DNA of 64,000 nt from Aureispira anguillae (lineage in GTDB: Bacteria > Bacteroidota > Bacteroidia > Chitinophagales > Saprospiraceae): assembly GCF_026000115.1 (NCBI RefSeq), contig NZ_AP026867.1, positions 5,731,001-5,795,000 on the forward strand, written 5' to 3'. The notes beneath the pieces were generated by a model, which was given only the letters and a program-made list of their open reading frames with translations, was not told the origin of the DNA and did no database searches. The translations under genes were made by a program, and so were the position numbers. Positions 37,493 to 46,456 of this stretch are shown here, one piece after another. How positions within the stretch are numbered: position 1 is the first letter of the stretch; each line of letters starts with the position of its first letter.

Positions 37493-37906
37493 TTAGAATG
37501 GCAAATCGTCTGAAGAATCTACAGCAGGAGTAGCACTTGTTGTGCTAGTTTTTGCCGCTCCATTTGTCCTAGATCCACTGAGTTCATTACGCAATAATCT
37601 AAATGTATTGGCACGAACCTCTGTAATATATTTGGTATTGCCATGTTCGTCTTGCCAAGAACGGTTCGTTAGTTTACCATCAATATAAACCAAATAACCT
37701 TTTTTTAATATTTTTTCAGCACGTTCAGCCATATCCCTCCACATAATAATATTATGCCACTCTGTAATTGTCTGCCATTCGCCACTTTTGTCTTTGTAAG
37801 ATTCATCTGTTGCCAAAGAAAATTTAGCAATGTTAGTACCGCTATCTAATGTGCGGACTTCTGGATCTTTCCCCAATCGACCGATTAAGGTAACTTTATT
37901 TACCAT
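37493..37906 (-). CDS. ssb: Single-stranded DNA-binding protein
   Basis: SSB coats single-stranded DNA during replication and repair. The 137-residue product has the OB fold (MVNKVTLIGRLGKDPEVRTL, TITEWHNIIMWRDMAERAEKIL, KGYLVYIDGKLTNRSW). The tail after about residue 110 is disordered and ends in the acidic DSSDDLPF motif that binds partner proteins. It lies between mutY and gldE. Confidence 0.97.
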   Translation of the reverse strand: MVNKVTLIGRLGKDPEVRTLDSGTNIAKFSLATDESYKDKSGEWQTITEWHNIIMWRDMAERAEKILKKGYLVYIDGKLTNRSWQDEHGNTKYITEVRANTFRLLRNELSGSRTNGAAKTSTTSATPAVDSSDDLPF

Positions 37907-38022
37907 GTAATAAAAATGTTAATAGATTAATGAACTTGTTTAAATATACAAAAAAAATCAAGGATTTGTGAATCAAAAGCCTAAAGTTTCCAGCAATTTG
38001 ATGCTCAACTCCAACCACCTTC

Positions 38023-38076
38023 AACGGGCAATTATTTTTTTTTGTTGCCATTTTAACTCAAAAAAAATAGCCCGTT
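38023..38076 (-). terminator. Stem-loop between mutY and ssb, probable mutY terminator
   Basis: A 7-bp GC-rich base AACGGGC/GCCCGTT (38023-38029 and 38070-38076) continues with an A/T-tract stem containing a 3-nt bulge around a short loop. The stem lies 68 bp after the mutY stop and about 115 bp before the ssb start. Confidence 0.5.
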
Positions 38077-38143
38077 CATCCTTATTAGATTCTATCTAAT
38101 AGAAACTTGGATTTTTTTTTTACAAATTCAAAACACAAAAAAT

Positions 38144-39220
38144 TTATGCCTTTTTGGCTTCCAAATAATTCGTTATGATCTTTGGAAATGCAAAGTTCTT
38201 AATTTTTTTTCGTTCTATTACTATTAAGTCCTTGTTTTCCACAAAAAAAGAAGCGTCCAATTGGATTTCTATAAAAATAGCATTTATATTTTGGTGCGAT
38301 AAAGTTTGTTTATAAATACCTGATATACTGTCTATCACAATTTTTTGTTTCCCAAACCAAGTTTTCCAATGACTTGTCTTTTGGAGTGCATCCATTAAGA
38401 ATAGCCCTTCCACTTGTTGCTCCAACTCAATTAACAAAAAATCATATAAATCAGCCCAAATATCTTTCTCAGAACGTTTATTCAGGTAGATCTTTGTTCC
38501 TTTATTAAGCACTAAATAATAAAAATACCGACTCCGTTTCTTAATTTTTTTTGACTTAACAGGCAAATTCATTACTCGATTCTCTCTAAACGCAACACAC
38601 TGTTTTTGGTGCAAACAAGTTTCACATTTAGGCGCTTTGGGAGTACAATGAGTTGCCCCAAAATCCATAATTGCTTGGTTATAAACAGCGGGATTATTTC
38701 TATCCAATAATTCATCAGCTCGTAAACGAAACTCCTTTTTGCCAGCAGTAGTATCAATAGGGGTATCAATGCCAAAAAAACGAGATAAAACCCGATAGAC
38801 ATTGCCATCTACCACCGCATAAGGCAAATCATAAGCAAATGAAGCAATGGCTGCTGCCGTATACTCTCCAACTCCTTTGAGGGCTCGTATTTCTGGATAA
38901 GTAGAAGGAAATACTCCTGCATAATCATCTCGAACCATCTGAGCAGCTGCATGCAAATTTCTAGCTCTAGAATAATAGCCCAAACCTTCCCAAAGTTTGA
39001 ATACTTCATCTTGGGAAGCTCCTGCCAAATCTGTAATTGTAGGAAATTGCTCTACAAACTTAATATAATAAGGTAGCCCCTGTTGTACCCTTGTTTGTTG
39101 GAGGATAATTTCTGACAACCATATAAAATAGGGATTCTTGATGGCTTTCCATGGCAATGGTCGTTCGTCTGGTTGATACCAATCAAGAAGTTTTTCAGTA
39201 AAAAACGGTATTTTATTCAT
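38144..39220 (-). CDS. mutY: A/G-specific adenine DNA glycosylase MutY
   Basis: MutY removes adenine mispaired with 8-oxoguanine. The 358-residue product has the catalytic Glu in the region WLSEIILQQTRV, the helix-hairpin-helix LKGVGEYTAAAIASFA, and the catalytic Asp in VVDGNVYRV. Four cysteines bind the 4Fe-4S cluster (CTPKAPKCETCLHQKQC). The C-terminal MutT-like domain starts near residue 235. It leads the mutY-ssb-gldE-gldD group. Confidence 0.95.
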   Translation of the reverse strand: MNKIPFFTEKLLDWYQPDERPLPWKAIKNPYFIWLSEIILQQTRVQQGLPYYIKFVEQFPTITDLAGASQDEVFKLWEGLGYYSRARNLHAAAQMVRDDYAGVFPSTYPEIRALKGVGEYTAAAIASFAYDLPYAVVDGNVYRVLSRFFGIDTPIDTTAGKKEFRLRADELLDRNNPAVYNQAIMDFGATHCTPKAPKCETCLHQKQCVAFRENRVMNLPVKSKKIKKRSRYFYYLVLNKGTKIYLNKRSEKDIWADLYDFLLIELEQQVEGLFLMDALQKTSHWKTWFGKQKIVIDSISGIYKQTLSHQNINAIFIEIQLDASFFVENKDLIVIERKKIKNFAFPKIITNYLEAKKA

Positions 39221-39281
39221 CCAATAGTTTCCGCTTGCTTTTTAGAGATAGATAACTAAATAAACATTGTCTTACAAAAAA

Positions 39282-39629
39282 TTACTCCACTCGTTTCATT
39301 TCATGTATAACAGTAGTGAGGTCTTTAGGGTTTAACATTGGGCGCATTTCAATTGTCAAAACATCATCCTTTAACGATTTGACGGTTACATTAGACATAA
39401 TCACCTTGCCATTTGCGGTAAATTCTAAGGTATTGCCCATCGCAGCTCTCCAATGCGTATCGCCAGGATATTTTTCGCCATTAATTTTTATTTCACAAGA
39501 ACTATCCTCATTAAATGTAAAGCCCATGCTTTTACCTTCCCATTGACCATATAAATCTTTGACCTCATAATTAGTCGTACAACTAGCTAAAAATAAAGTC
39601 ACTCCTGCTAACAACATAAATAGACGCAT
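39282..39629 (-). CDS. Small lipoprotein with lipocalin-like fold, unknown function
   Basis: The 115-residue product has a lipoprotein signal (LLAGVTLFLASCTTN). The mature part has the strand pattern of small lipocalin-like domains common in Bacteroidota (YGQWEGKSMGFTFNEDSSCEI, WRAAMGNTLEFTANGKVIMS). No catalytic residues are evident. It lies 61 bp upstream of mutY on the same strand and could be co-transcribed. Confidence 0.7.
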   Translation of the reverse strand: MRLFMLLAGVTLFLASCTTNYEVKDLYGQWEGKSMGFTFNEDSSCEIKINGEKYPGDTHWRAAMGNTLEFTANGKVIMSNVTVKSLKDDVLTIEMRPMLNPKDLTTVIHEMKRVE

Positions 39630-39738
39630 AATTTTTATTTTTGTTTGAATAAATAGAAGCCTGTTCCACTTCTTTTGGGGCTTTTAAACAGCCTATTCTG
39701 TAAAATGCAAAAATAAAACATTAGTTACAATAAATTAT

Positions 39739-39890
39739 CGGAGTATTAATGAATAATATAACGCTAAACTTTAAACCACCACACTCCTTTGATTAGCTAA
39801 ACTTGTTGGTTATATTCATGGTCGTGAGCCAGCAAGCTGAGTTCTGAGTTCACTATGTTGATGTAGTTTTCAACGGAGTAATGAGACCCA
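39739..39890 (+). repeat. Repeated intergenic segment with motif shared with the 9.3-kb inverted-repeat element (copy B)
   Basis: The segment contains CGGAGTATTAA at 39739-39749 and CGGAGTAATGA at 39874-39884. Both 11-mers recur in the inverted-repeat element at 9279-9289 (minus) and 9416-9426 (plus). Its interior (39820-39850) is similar to 29252-29287 on the minus strand. No coding frame was found. It lies between two minus-strand genes and looks like a decayed mobile repeat. Confidence 0.5.
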
Positions 39891-39923
39891 AATAAGCAGA
39901 AATATTCTACTGTCCTCCTCTGC

Positions 39924-40487
39924 CTATAATCCAGCTATTTTTTGAAGCAAGTCACTAAGATTAGGTTTCTTATTTTTGGCACAGGTTGCACAAAATTTGA
40001 GGCTTGTAATTTGGTTGTTCGTATAACACAAGCGAATAAGAATATCGCTATACGCTGTTTCAGGATGACAGGATTTGAGTTTATAGCGTTCTACCACTTC
40101 TTTTCTATTGGCATACTGAATGGTCTCCTTCATAGAGGAAAGCTGCTCGTAACCTTGATTCTGGATCAATAGCTGAGCGATATATTCCAATAAATACCTA
40201 AAGTCTTGTTGTTCCCAACGTTGAGCATCGTAATGCATCGTAAAGCCATTGATTGTGGGAATCATCAAAAAGCAAATCGATTTATCTTTTTGGCTACTAC
40301 AGCCCGTTCTTTTTGTTGAAGCTTCATAAATGGTCTTCAACATATCTTGATGTTTATTCAGTTTTAGCCACTTCCCATACTGAATGCAATAATCATCAGA
40401 ACGTTTTAATGGCTCCTTGCTCACCTGCTCCCCCTGTTCACAGCAGCTTGGTGAAAGTGTTTTTTTTATGTAATCAAAAAATTTCAT
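39924..40487 (-). CDS. Unknown cytoplasmic protein with cysteine clusters
   Basis: The 187-residue product has no signal peptide. Cysteines occur in a CC pair near residue 15 (SPSCCEQG), in TGCSSQKDKSICF and in a C-terminal ATCAKNKKP, which could form a metal site or disulphides. Its middle contains IPTINGFTMHYDAQRWEQQDFRYLLEYIAQLL, a region rich in aromatic and charged residues. I do not recognise the family. It lies 294 bp upstream of the small lipoprotein, separated from it by repeated DNA. Confidence 0.6.
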   Translation of the reverse strand: MKFFDYIKKTLSPSCCEQGEQVSKEPLKRSDDYCIQYGKWLKLNKHQDMLKTIYEASTKRTGCSSQKDKSICFLMIPTINGFTMHYDAQRWEQQDFRYLLEYIAQLLIQNQGYEQLSSMKETIQYANRKEVVERYKLKSCHPETAYSDILIRLCYTNNQITSLKFCATCAKNKKPNLSDLLQKIAGL

Positions 40488-40651
40488 TTCTTTTTCTTAA
40501 AATTTTAGGGGCTTATACTTTCTCTTAATGCATCTATTCTTCCGTTTTATCCTAGAATCAACTTCTTAGATCAACGAATTATTGAAGCGTAGATTATTAT
40601 TTTTTTTTATTTTGTTTCCTTGCTTTCTTACTATTAAAGACAGATAATCTG

Positions 40652-40659
40652 TATTTTTG
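40652..40659 (+). promoter_or_regulatory. Candidate -7 box of the helicase promoter
   Basis: TATTTTTG matches TAnnTTTG and lies 69 bp before the helicase ATG. A -33 TTTG at the expected distance was not seen, so the assignment is weak. The rest of the 240-bp region up to 40727 shows nothing else. Confidence 0.35.
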
Positions 40660-40727
40660 TTCTCATTTTTGTAAAAAACCTTCTTGAGGCTGCCTATTGC
40701 ATCACTCTGAATAATAAGAATAAGACT

Positions 40728-42998
40728 ATGAGCTATTTGGATGAACTTAATGATATTCAACGACAAGCCGTTACCCACATAACTGGTCCTGCTTTGATTA
40801 TAGCAGGTCCTGGATCTGGCAAGACCCGTGTTTTAACCTTCCGAATTGCTCACTTAATCGAATCGGGTATTCCCCCTTGGGAAATTCTGACCTTGACCTT
40901 TACCAACAAGGCAGCAAAAGAAATGAAAGAACGTATTGCAAAGGTTGCAGGCGCCAATGCCAATAATATTTGGGCTGGTACTTTCCACTCTATTTTTGCT
41001 CGAATCTTGCGCAGTGAAGCTTCAAAAATTGGCTTTCCTTCTGATTTCTCTATTTACGACAGCCAAGATACTAAAAGTGCGATTACCGAAATTGTCAAAA
41101 GACGAGGTCTCGATAGCAAGGTTTATAACGCATCAGCAATCTATAGCCGTATATCTTTGGCGAAAAATAATTTAATTTCTCCTGAAGCTTATGCCAAAGA
41201 TGCTGAACGCATCATGGAAGACAAGCAACGCAAAATGCCCTACCTGTACAAAATTTATGAGTTATACGTTCGTAAATGTATGCGCTCAGGGGCAATGGAT
41301 TTTGATGATTTGTTGTATCAAATGTATCGTTTATTGGATCAAAATCCTGACAACGTTCTAGAAAAATATCAAAAACGCTTTAAATATATCTTGGTAGATG
41401 AGTTCCAAGATACCAATCAACTCCAATATTCCATCATTCAAAAATTAGTAAGTTACCCTGGCAGCACCAAAAATATTTGTGTAGTAGGGGATGATGCTCA
41501 GAGTATTTATGCCTTTAGAGGAGCTACCATTCAGAATATTTTGGACTTTGAAAAAGAGTTTCCTGATATTTCTGTTTTTAAATTAGAACAAAATTATCGT
41601 TCGACTAATTTTATTGTTCAAGCAGCAAATGATATTATTTCTAAAAATAGCAAACAAATCAAAAAAACTATTTTTACGGCCAAGGATGGAGGAGAACCCA
41701 TTCGAGTAATTCGTGCAATAACGGATACAGAAGAGGCTCGTAAGGTAGTAGATATGATTGTAGAACAAAAAAATCGTTATCATATTACCAATGATGATTT
41801 TGCTATTTTGTACCGTACGAATGCACAATCTAGGGTATTTGAGGAAGCACTAAAAGGGCATCGTATTCCTTACAAAATCTATGGTGGAACCTCCTTTTAT
41901 GACCGTAAAGAGGTCAAAGATGTATTGGGATACCTACGGGTAATTGTTAATCCTAAAGATGAAGAAGGGCTAAAACGTATTATCAACTATCCTACTAGAG
42001 GGATAGGGGCTACTTCTATCACCAAAATAACAACCATTGCCGAAAAAGAGAATTTATCGCTATGGACAATTCTAAAAAATATCCAACATGCAGAATTGCC
42101 TAAACGGACAGAGAACTCCATTAAGCAGTTTGTAGCCATGATTGAAATGTTCCAACAGCGAATGGAAGAGGTTTCAGCCTATGAACTGGCGAAGTATGTT
42201 GTCAAAATGGTGGGCATTATACAGGATATAAAAAAGGAAAAAACAATAGAAGCCCAAAATAGAATTGAGAACGTTACGGAACTATTGGATGGTATTAAAT
42301 CTTTTGTAGAGGATGATGAAATTGATGAATTTAATACCAACATTGAGGATAAAACACTATCTAGTTATCTCCAAAATGTCGTCTTATTGACGGATATTGA
42401 TAAAGATCAAGAAGAAGTTAAACGGGTAAAATTAATGTCGGTGCATTCTTCTAAAGGGTTGGAGTTTAAATCTATTTTTATTGTTGGTCTAGAAGAAAAC
42501 TTGTTCCCCTCTATGATGTCATTGCGTTCCAAAAATATGCGAGCAGCAATTGACGAAGAACGCCGCTTGTTTTATGTGGCCGTAACCAGAGCCGAACAGC
42601 TATTAACCTTGTCCTATGCTTCTAGCCGTTATCGTTTTGGTAACATGGTTTATAATAATTCTAGTCGATTCTTAGAAGAAATTTCTCCTAAGTATTTAGA
42701 TTTATCAAGTACAGTTAGCAAAGCAAGAGTGTCCCAATTTCCCAAAAAGAATAAGAACCGCTTTAGTCCTATGGGCAAAACCTCAAACAAGCAGGCTCAA
42801 AAAATGGCAAACTTTAAAGCCAGTCCAATTTCTCAAATCGTAGCTGGTGCAAAAATATTGCATGAGCGCTTTGGCAATGGTAAAATTGTTGCGATTGATG
42901 GTAATGGCAGCAACAAAGTAGCCACTATTTTCTTTGAAGATGGAGTCGGAGAAAAGCGAATTATGCTAAAGTTTGCTAAAATTCAGGTCGTGGGTTAA
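40728..42998 (+). CDS. UvrD/PcrA-type superfamily 1 DNA helicase
   Basis: The enzyme unwinds DNA 3' to 5' with ATP and serves repair and replication restart. The 756-residue product has helicase motifs in order: Q motif (LNDIQRQAV), Walker A (AGPGSGKTR), Ia (TFTNKAAKEMKER), II (VDEFQDTN), III (CVVGDDAQSIYAFRGA), IV (LEQNYRST) and VI (FYVAVTRAEQ). The C-terminal end has an added Tudor-like domain (GAKILHERFGNGKIVAIDGNG) that fits the PcrA/UvrD-type RNA polymerase contact domain. It is a single plus-strand gene ending in a terminator. Confidence 0.95.
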   Translation: MSYLDELNDIQRQAVTHITGPALIIAGPGSGKTRVLTFRIAHLIESGIPPWEILTLTFTNKAAKEMKERIAKVAGANANNIWAGTFHSIFARILRSEASKIGFPSDFSIYDSQDTKSAITEIVKRRGLDSKVYNASAIYSRISLAKNNLISPEAYAKDAERIMEDKQRKMPYLYKIYELYVRKCMRSGAMDFDDLLYQMYRLLDQNPDNVLEKYQKRFKYILVDEFQDTNQLQYSIIQKLVSYPGSTKNICVVGDDAQSIYAFRGATIQNILDFEKEFPDISVFKLEQNYRSTNFIVQAANDIISKNSKQIKKTIFTAKDGGEPIRVIRAITDTEEARKVVDMIVEQKNRYHITNDDFAILYRTNAQSRVFEEALKGHRIPYKIYGGTSFYDRKEVKDVLGYLRVIVNPKDEEGLKRIINYPTRGIGATSITKITTIAEKENLSLWTILKNIQHAELPKRTENSIKQFVAMIEMFQQRMEEVSAYELAKYVVKMVGIIQDIKKEKTIEAQNRIENVTELLDGIKSFVEDDEIDEFNTNIEDKTLSSYLQNVVLLTDIDKDQEEVKRVKLMSVHSSKGLEFKSIFIVGLEENLFPSMMSLRSKNMRAAIDEERRLFYVAVTRAEQLLTLSYASSRYRFGNMVYNNSSRFLEEISPKYLDLSSTVSKARVSQFPKKNKNRFSPMGKTSNKQAQKMANFKASPISQIVAGAKILHERFGNGKIVAIDGNGSNKVATIFFEDGVGEKRIMLKFAKIQVVG

Positions 42999-43028
42999 AT
43001 TCCAATCTACAATCTTACAAAACAATAG

Positions 43029-43061
43029 GAAGAGGTACTTAGATATGCTAAGTGCCTCTTC
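43029..43061. terminator. Bidirectional terminator between the helicase and the DABB gene
   Basis: A 14-bp stem with one G-T wobble (43029-43042 and 43048-43061) is followed by TTTTTT on plus. The helicase stop is at 42998 and the DABB stop at 43093. Confidence 0.8.
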
Positions 43062-43092
43062 TTTTTTATAAACGAAACTTCATTGGTCAAAT

Positions 43093-43350
43093 TCAAAAAT
43101 CAAAGATTTTTTTCTCTTCTATCAACCGTTCTGTATTTCGTTTTACTTCAGTATGTATATCGTGTTCTAGGTATATTTTTAAAGCCGCTTTTGACTCAAA
43201 TTCTGTATAAAGTAAAATAGAATCCTGATCTTGTTGCAGACTAAAGTGCTGCACCTCTTCTATTTCTGGCAAGGTGTAAAAAAAAGCCATTGCCTTAGGT
43301 ATATTATGTTCAGGATCAAAAATCTTAAATAAAACAATGTGTCTAAGCAT
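43093..43350 (-). CDS. DABB (dimeric alpha-beta barrel) protein next to a type III polyketide synthase; candidate polyketide cyclase
   Basis: I chose the ATG at 43348-43350, giving 85 residues that begin with the DABB opening strand MLRHIVLFKI; an ATG 7 codons upstream would overlap the polyketide synthase gene. This start lies 5 bp after the synthase stop codon, so the two are translationally coupled. DABB proteins include plant olivetolic acid cyclase (OAC), which folds a polyketide made by a type III PKS. Here His4, Tyr60, His63 and His66 fall in the same order and spacing as His5, Tyr72, His75 and His78 of OAC. The Tyr/His motif also occurs in DABB proteins of other function, so cyclase activity is a hypothesis. 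Confidence 0.7.
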   Translation of the reverse strand: MLRHIVLFKIFDPEHNIPKAMAFFYTLPEIEEVQHFSLQQDQDSILLYTEFESKAALKIYLEHDIHTEVKRNTERLIEEKKIFDF

Positions 43351-43355
43351 TTTTT

Positions 43356-44417
43356 CTAATTTGCAACCCATTTACCAACACATATTTCGGCCGTAAAACC
43401 TGGACCAAAGGCAGCAAGACAGCCTAGGTCATTGCTCTTTCTCCTATCCAATTCAAATTCCCGATTCAAAACATCAAAGACCACACAACTGGCAATATTC
43501 CCTTGCTGATCCAAACTTTCTCGACTCTCCTTTACAGAATTTTCTTCGAGTATCAGGTGCTTGGTCAACTCGTCCAAAATTTTTCGACCTCCTGTGTGAA
43601 AGACATAAAAATCAAGGTTTTTCATTGCTTTTGACAAACTTTCTTGCGATAAATCTTCCATTATAGGGGCAACATCTACAATGCTATGCATGACATCTTT
43701 ATCCAAAGAAAAGTGCATCCCTGTGTTTTTATAATCATAGGTAATATAATGCTGTGAATTGCGCTTGGTAAATGTTTTGGTATCGACTACCTTAAAACCA
43801 ACATCCCCTTTTTCTACCTGTCCTTTTACAACACAGGCCGTAACTCCATCCCCAAACAAACTATATGAAATCAAAGAAGCCAATTTGTTGTCAGTTGGCT
43901 GAAAAACCAAGGACGAAAATTCTACAGAAACGACCAATACATTGTGCGTGGGATAAAGTTGCGTGTATTCATAAGCACGATTAATAGCCCAAGCACCTGC
44001 TACACAGCCTAACTGGCTAACGGGTAACTGTTTTGTAGATGGCTTCATCTCTAGGAGGTCAATTAAGTAAGCGGTTAGAGATGGCATCATAAACCCTGTA
44101 CAAGAGGTAACAATGATTAAATCAATATCTTGAGGGCTAAGATTGGCATTCTTTAAAGCTGCTAACGCAGCTGTTTCTGATAATTTTAGCGCTTCTTTTT
44201 TATAAATATTGTTTCTAGTCTCTAAGCCTGAATGAATAACAATCTCATCGATTGGTTTAACTAAATTGCGCTTTGATACATTGGTATTTCTAATCATTCG
44301 CTCGATAGTAGACCACTTAGGGTGATAGGGATACAAATCTTTCAAAATCGTGATCATATCCTCTTGTTTCACTTCGTAAGAAGGGTATACGCAGGCTGGT
44401 TTCATTACAATTGACAT
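43356..44417 (-). CDS. Type III polyketide synthase (chalcone/stilbene synthase superfamily)
   Basis: Type III PKS condense malonyl-CoA onto a starter acyl-CoA on a single active site. The 353-residue product has the catalytic triad Cys138 (QLGCVAGA), His274 (FHTGGRK) and Asn307 (QQGNIASC), and the C-terminal GFGPG-like motif AAFGPGFTAE. The surrounding families' TSCTGFMMPSLTAYL (about 105-120) is also present. Residues that set starter size cannot be read reliably. It is followed within 5 bp by a DABB protein that may cyclise its product. No methyltransferase or CoA ligase gene lies nearby. Confidence 0.9.
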   Translation of the reverse strand: MSIVMKPACVYPSYEVKQEDMITILKDLYPYHPKWSTIERMIRNTNVSKRNLVKPIDEIVIHSGLETRNNIYKKEALKLSETAALAALKNANLSPQDIDLIIVTSCTGFMMPSLTAYLIDLLEMKPSTKQLPVSQLGCVAGAWAINRAYEYTQLYPTHNVLVVSVEFSSLVFQPTDNKLASLISYSLFGDGVTACVVKGQVEKGDVGFKVVDTKTFTKRNSQHYITYDYKNTGMHFSLDKDVMHSIVDVAPIMEDLSQESLSKAMKNLDFYVFHTGGRKILDELTKHLILEENSVKESRESLDQQGNIASCVVFDVLNREFELDRRKSNDLGCLAAFGPGFTAEICVGKWVAN

Positions 44418-44732
44418 AATTGATACATAAAGTTTGTATACTGTACTGGATTATTGGGGTCAACAGTATGTTAAGTGAAAAAATAATGATGTTATAAAAA
44501 AGTTTAGGTACATCATGTATCCTCTTTCAATAACACAAACTTATATATTTAAAAAACAAATTAAAAACTATTTTATAGATGTACATATCTATAAAATCAA
44601 TATAAAAATATATCATTTGAATAAACAATGACATAAACGAGAACCTCCAATATAAAATCCCTCCCAATGCAGCATTGGGAGGGATTTTATATACTTCTGA
44701 TTTTTTTTATTTGGCTAAGTATAAGCTTCTAA
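44418..44732 (-). terminator. Intergenic region with a strong terminator for the porin gene
   Basis: The feature is a perfect 20-bp stem at 44652-44671 and 44675-44694 with a 3-nt loop. It lies just downstream of the FadL-like gene (stop at 44733) and ends its transcript before the polyketide synthase region. The rest of this 315-bp stretch (44418-44640) is AT-rich and holds no visible promoter consensus or gene. Confidence 0.75.
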
Positions 44733-46241
44733 TTAAAAACTATTGTGCTTAAAACGATCTCTAAAAATAGCAACGCCCATTGTCAACATAGCGTGTCCTG
44801 TTTGCGAACGCCCTGTTACTCGCTGAATAGTAGTAGAATGATTATATGGGCTATATTCAAAATCCTTGAGGGTATGTACATATCCAAAATCTAAATAAAA
44901 ATGCTTCCAACGCAATCCTATCCCAGCACTAATGTCATGACGCAAATCAGTTACCCCAGCGACTGAAACCTGATAAGGAGAAGTTTGAAATTGATAGCCT
45001 AAACGAACCCTTGCCAAGCCTAATGCTATCTCTGCTCCAATTCTTGCCTTTAATACTCCCTGATAAGCATTCGTTATTCGGTCATTCAAATCATTAATGA
45101 ACTTATTATTGGCGGTTGTTTGTTCATCTTCTAATAAAGAAAAAGAGGACCAACTGTAATCGGTATACTCTACATCTAACCCAATAAAACCTCTTTTGGG
45201 AATGACAAGCCCTACACTCCCCATAAAGACCCAAGGAGTTACCAAGTCATGCTTTAAAACATAGGGATCTTGATCTTCCATCGCATAATTATTATATCGC
45301 AATAAGCTATCGTAAACAATTTGCCCAGAAAGCCCTGAATTATAAGCATCGGTCAATCGATATGCTGTTGGAGTATGAACAGCCAACCCAACTCTTAGTA
45401 ATTTATTAATGCGATAAATCATCCCCAATTTAAGATTGATTCCCGTTCCTTCTACTCTGCGTTCTTCTACAAACTCCATTGATCTAAAATCCAATGAGTC
45501 GCTCGTTTCTTGATAAACACGGTCTTCATTCATAACCATAAAATCAACACCTATTGTTGCTCCTAAATACAACTTGTTGTTATAATTTCCTCCAATTGTA
45601 AACGCCAATTCATTCACCCCTCCTGTTCGTTTAACATTTTGATATTTAGTCGTAAAAGTAGAGTCTGAAATTCCGCCATTAGGAACGTAATTAAAACCTC
45701 CAACGGTATCCATCAAAAAGGCATTATAAGCCATCCATCCTTCATAGGCATCCAAGTCATTCGTCGCTATCCCATACGAGTTTTCTGCAAACGATTGAAT
45801 TCGAGAACCAGTAGAAGCACCTTGATAGGTAAAATCACGGGCATAATTTGCCAAACGGTTGACTGTCAGCCCTACATTAACGGATTTCCAGTCGCTGTTT
45901 TTACGGCGAATTCTAGAGGCAAATACCATTCCTGCACTCCCAAATGAAAGTTGCGACATTCTATCTTTTGTCGAGTTTTCTAAGAACTTTGTAGTGCTAT
46001 TATCAAATAAAGCCCCAAAAGATAAGGACATTTCCATTCTACGATAAATAGCAATTCCCGCAGGATTTAAGTTAGCAGTAGACATATCTCCTCCTAATGC
46101 TCCTAAAGCATTTCCTAAAGCCATTGATCGTGCATTAATAGTAGGATGAGTTTCTCCAAATAATAATGCATCTGAGGTTATTTGGGCCTGAACTTTAGAT
46201 TGGATAAAAATAAGTGTAAAGAGGAAAAAAATGGATCTCAT
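44733..46241 (-). CDS. FadL/OmpP1 family outer-membrane transport protein
   Basis: FadL-type barrels carry hydrophobic substrates such as fatty acids across the outer membrane. The 502-residue product has a signal peptide (FFLFTLIFIQSKVQAQ). The family-typical N-terminal hatch segment follows, reading GETHPTINARSMALGNALGALGGDMSTANLNPAGIAIYRRMEMS. The remainder is a run of amphipathic strands ending in HAMLTMGVAIFRDRFKHNSF. Substrate is unknown. It is a single gene with a strong terminator. Confidence 0.85.
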   Translation of the reverse strand: MRSIFFLFTLIFIQSKVQAQITSDALLFGETHPTINARSMALGNALGALGGDMSTANLNPAGIAIYRRMEMSLSFGALFDNSTTKFLENSTKDRMSQLSFGSAGMVFASRIRRKNSDWKSVNVGLTVNRLANYARDFTYQGASTGSRIQSFAENSYGIATNDLDAYEGWMAYNAFLMDTVGGFNYVPNGGISDSTFTTKYQNVKRTGGVNELAFTIGGNYNNKLYLGATIGVDFMVMNEDRVYQETSDSLDFRSMEFVEERRVEGTGINLKLGMIYRINKLLRVGLAVHTPTAYRLTDAYNSGLSGQIVYDSLLRYNNYAMEDQDPYVLKHDLVTPWVFMGSVGLVIPKRGFIGLDVEYTDYSWSSFSLLEDEQTTANNKFINDLNDRITNAYQGVLKARIGAEIALGLARVRLGYQFQTSPYQVSVAGVTDLRHDISAGIGLRWKHFYLDFGYVHTLKDFEYSPYNHSTTIQRVTGRSQTGHAMLTMGVAIFRDRFKHNSF

Positions 46242-46403
46242 ATTCTATTCTTTTTATAACGAAATGTGAAGATAGTTGTGATTTGATATTGGGTTAAACT
46301 ATGAAAAAATTGTTCCATTTGTCGAATTCAATTTATCTAATTCGGTGCAACTTCCAAAGTTTAACAAATGTTGTAAATTTTGGTAAGATACTATCAATAA
46401 AAA

Positions 46404-46429
46404 AGGTAGAATAGTTACCTATTCTACCT
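46404..46429 (-). terminator. Terminator of the secreted low-complexity protein gene
   Basis: An 11-bp perfect stem (46404-46414 and 46419-46429) with a 4-nt loop is followed on the minus strand by TTTTTTATT. It lies 28 bp after the stop codon at 46457. Confidence 0.85.
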
Positions 46430-46456
46430 CCTAAATTGAGCTTATTTTTTAATGCT

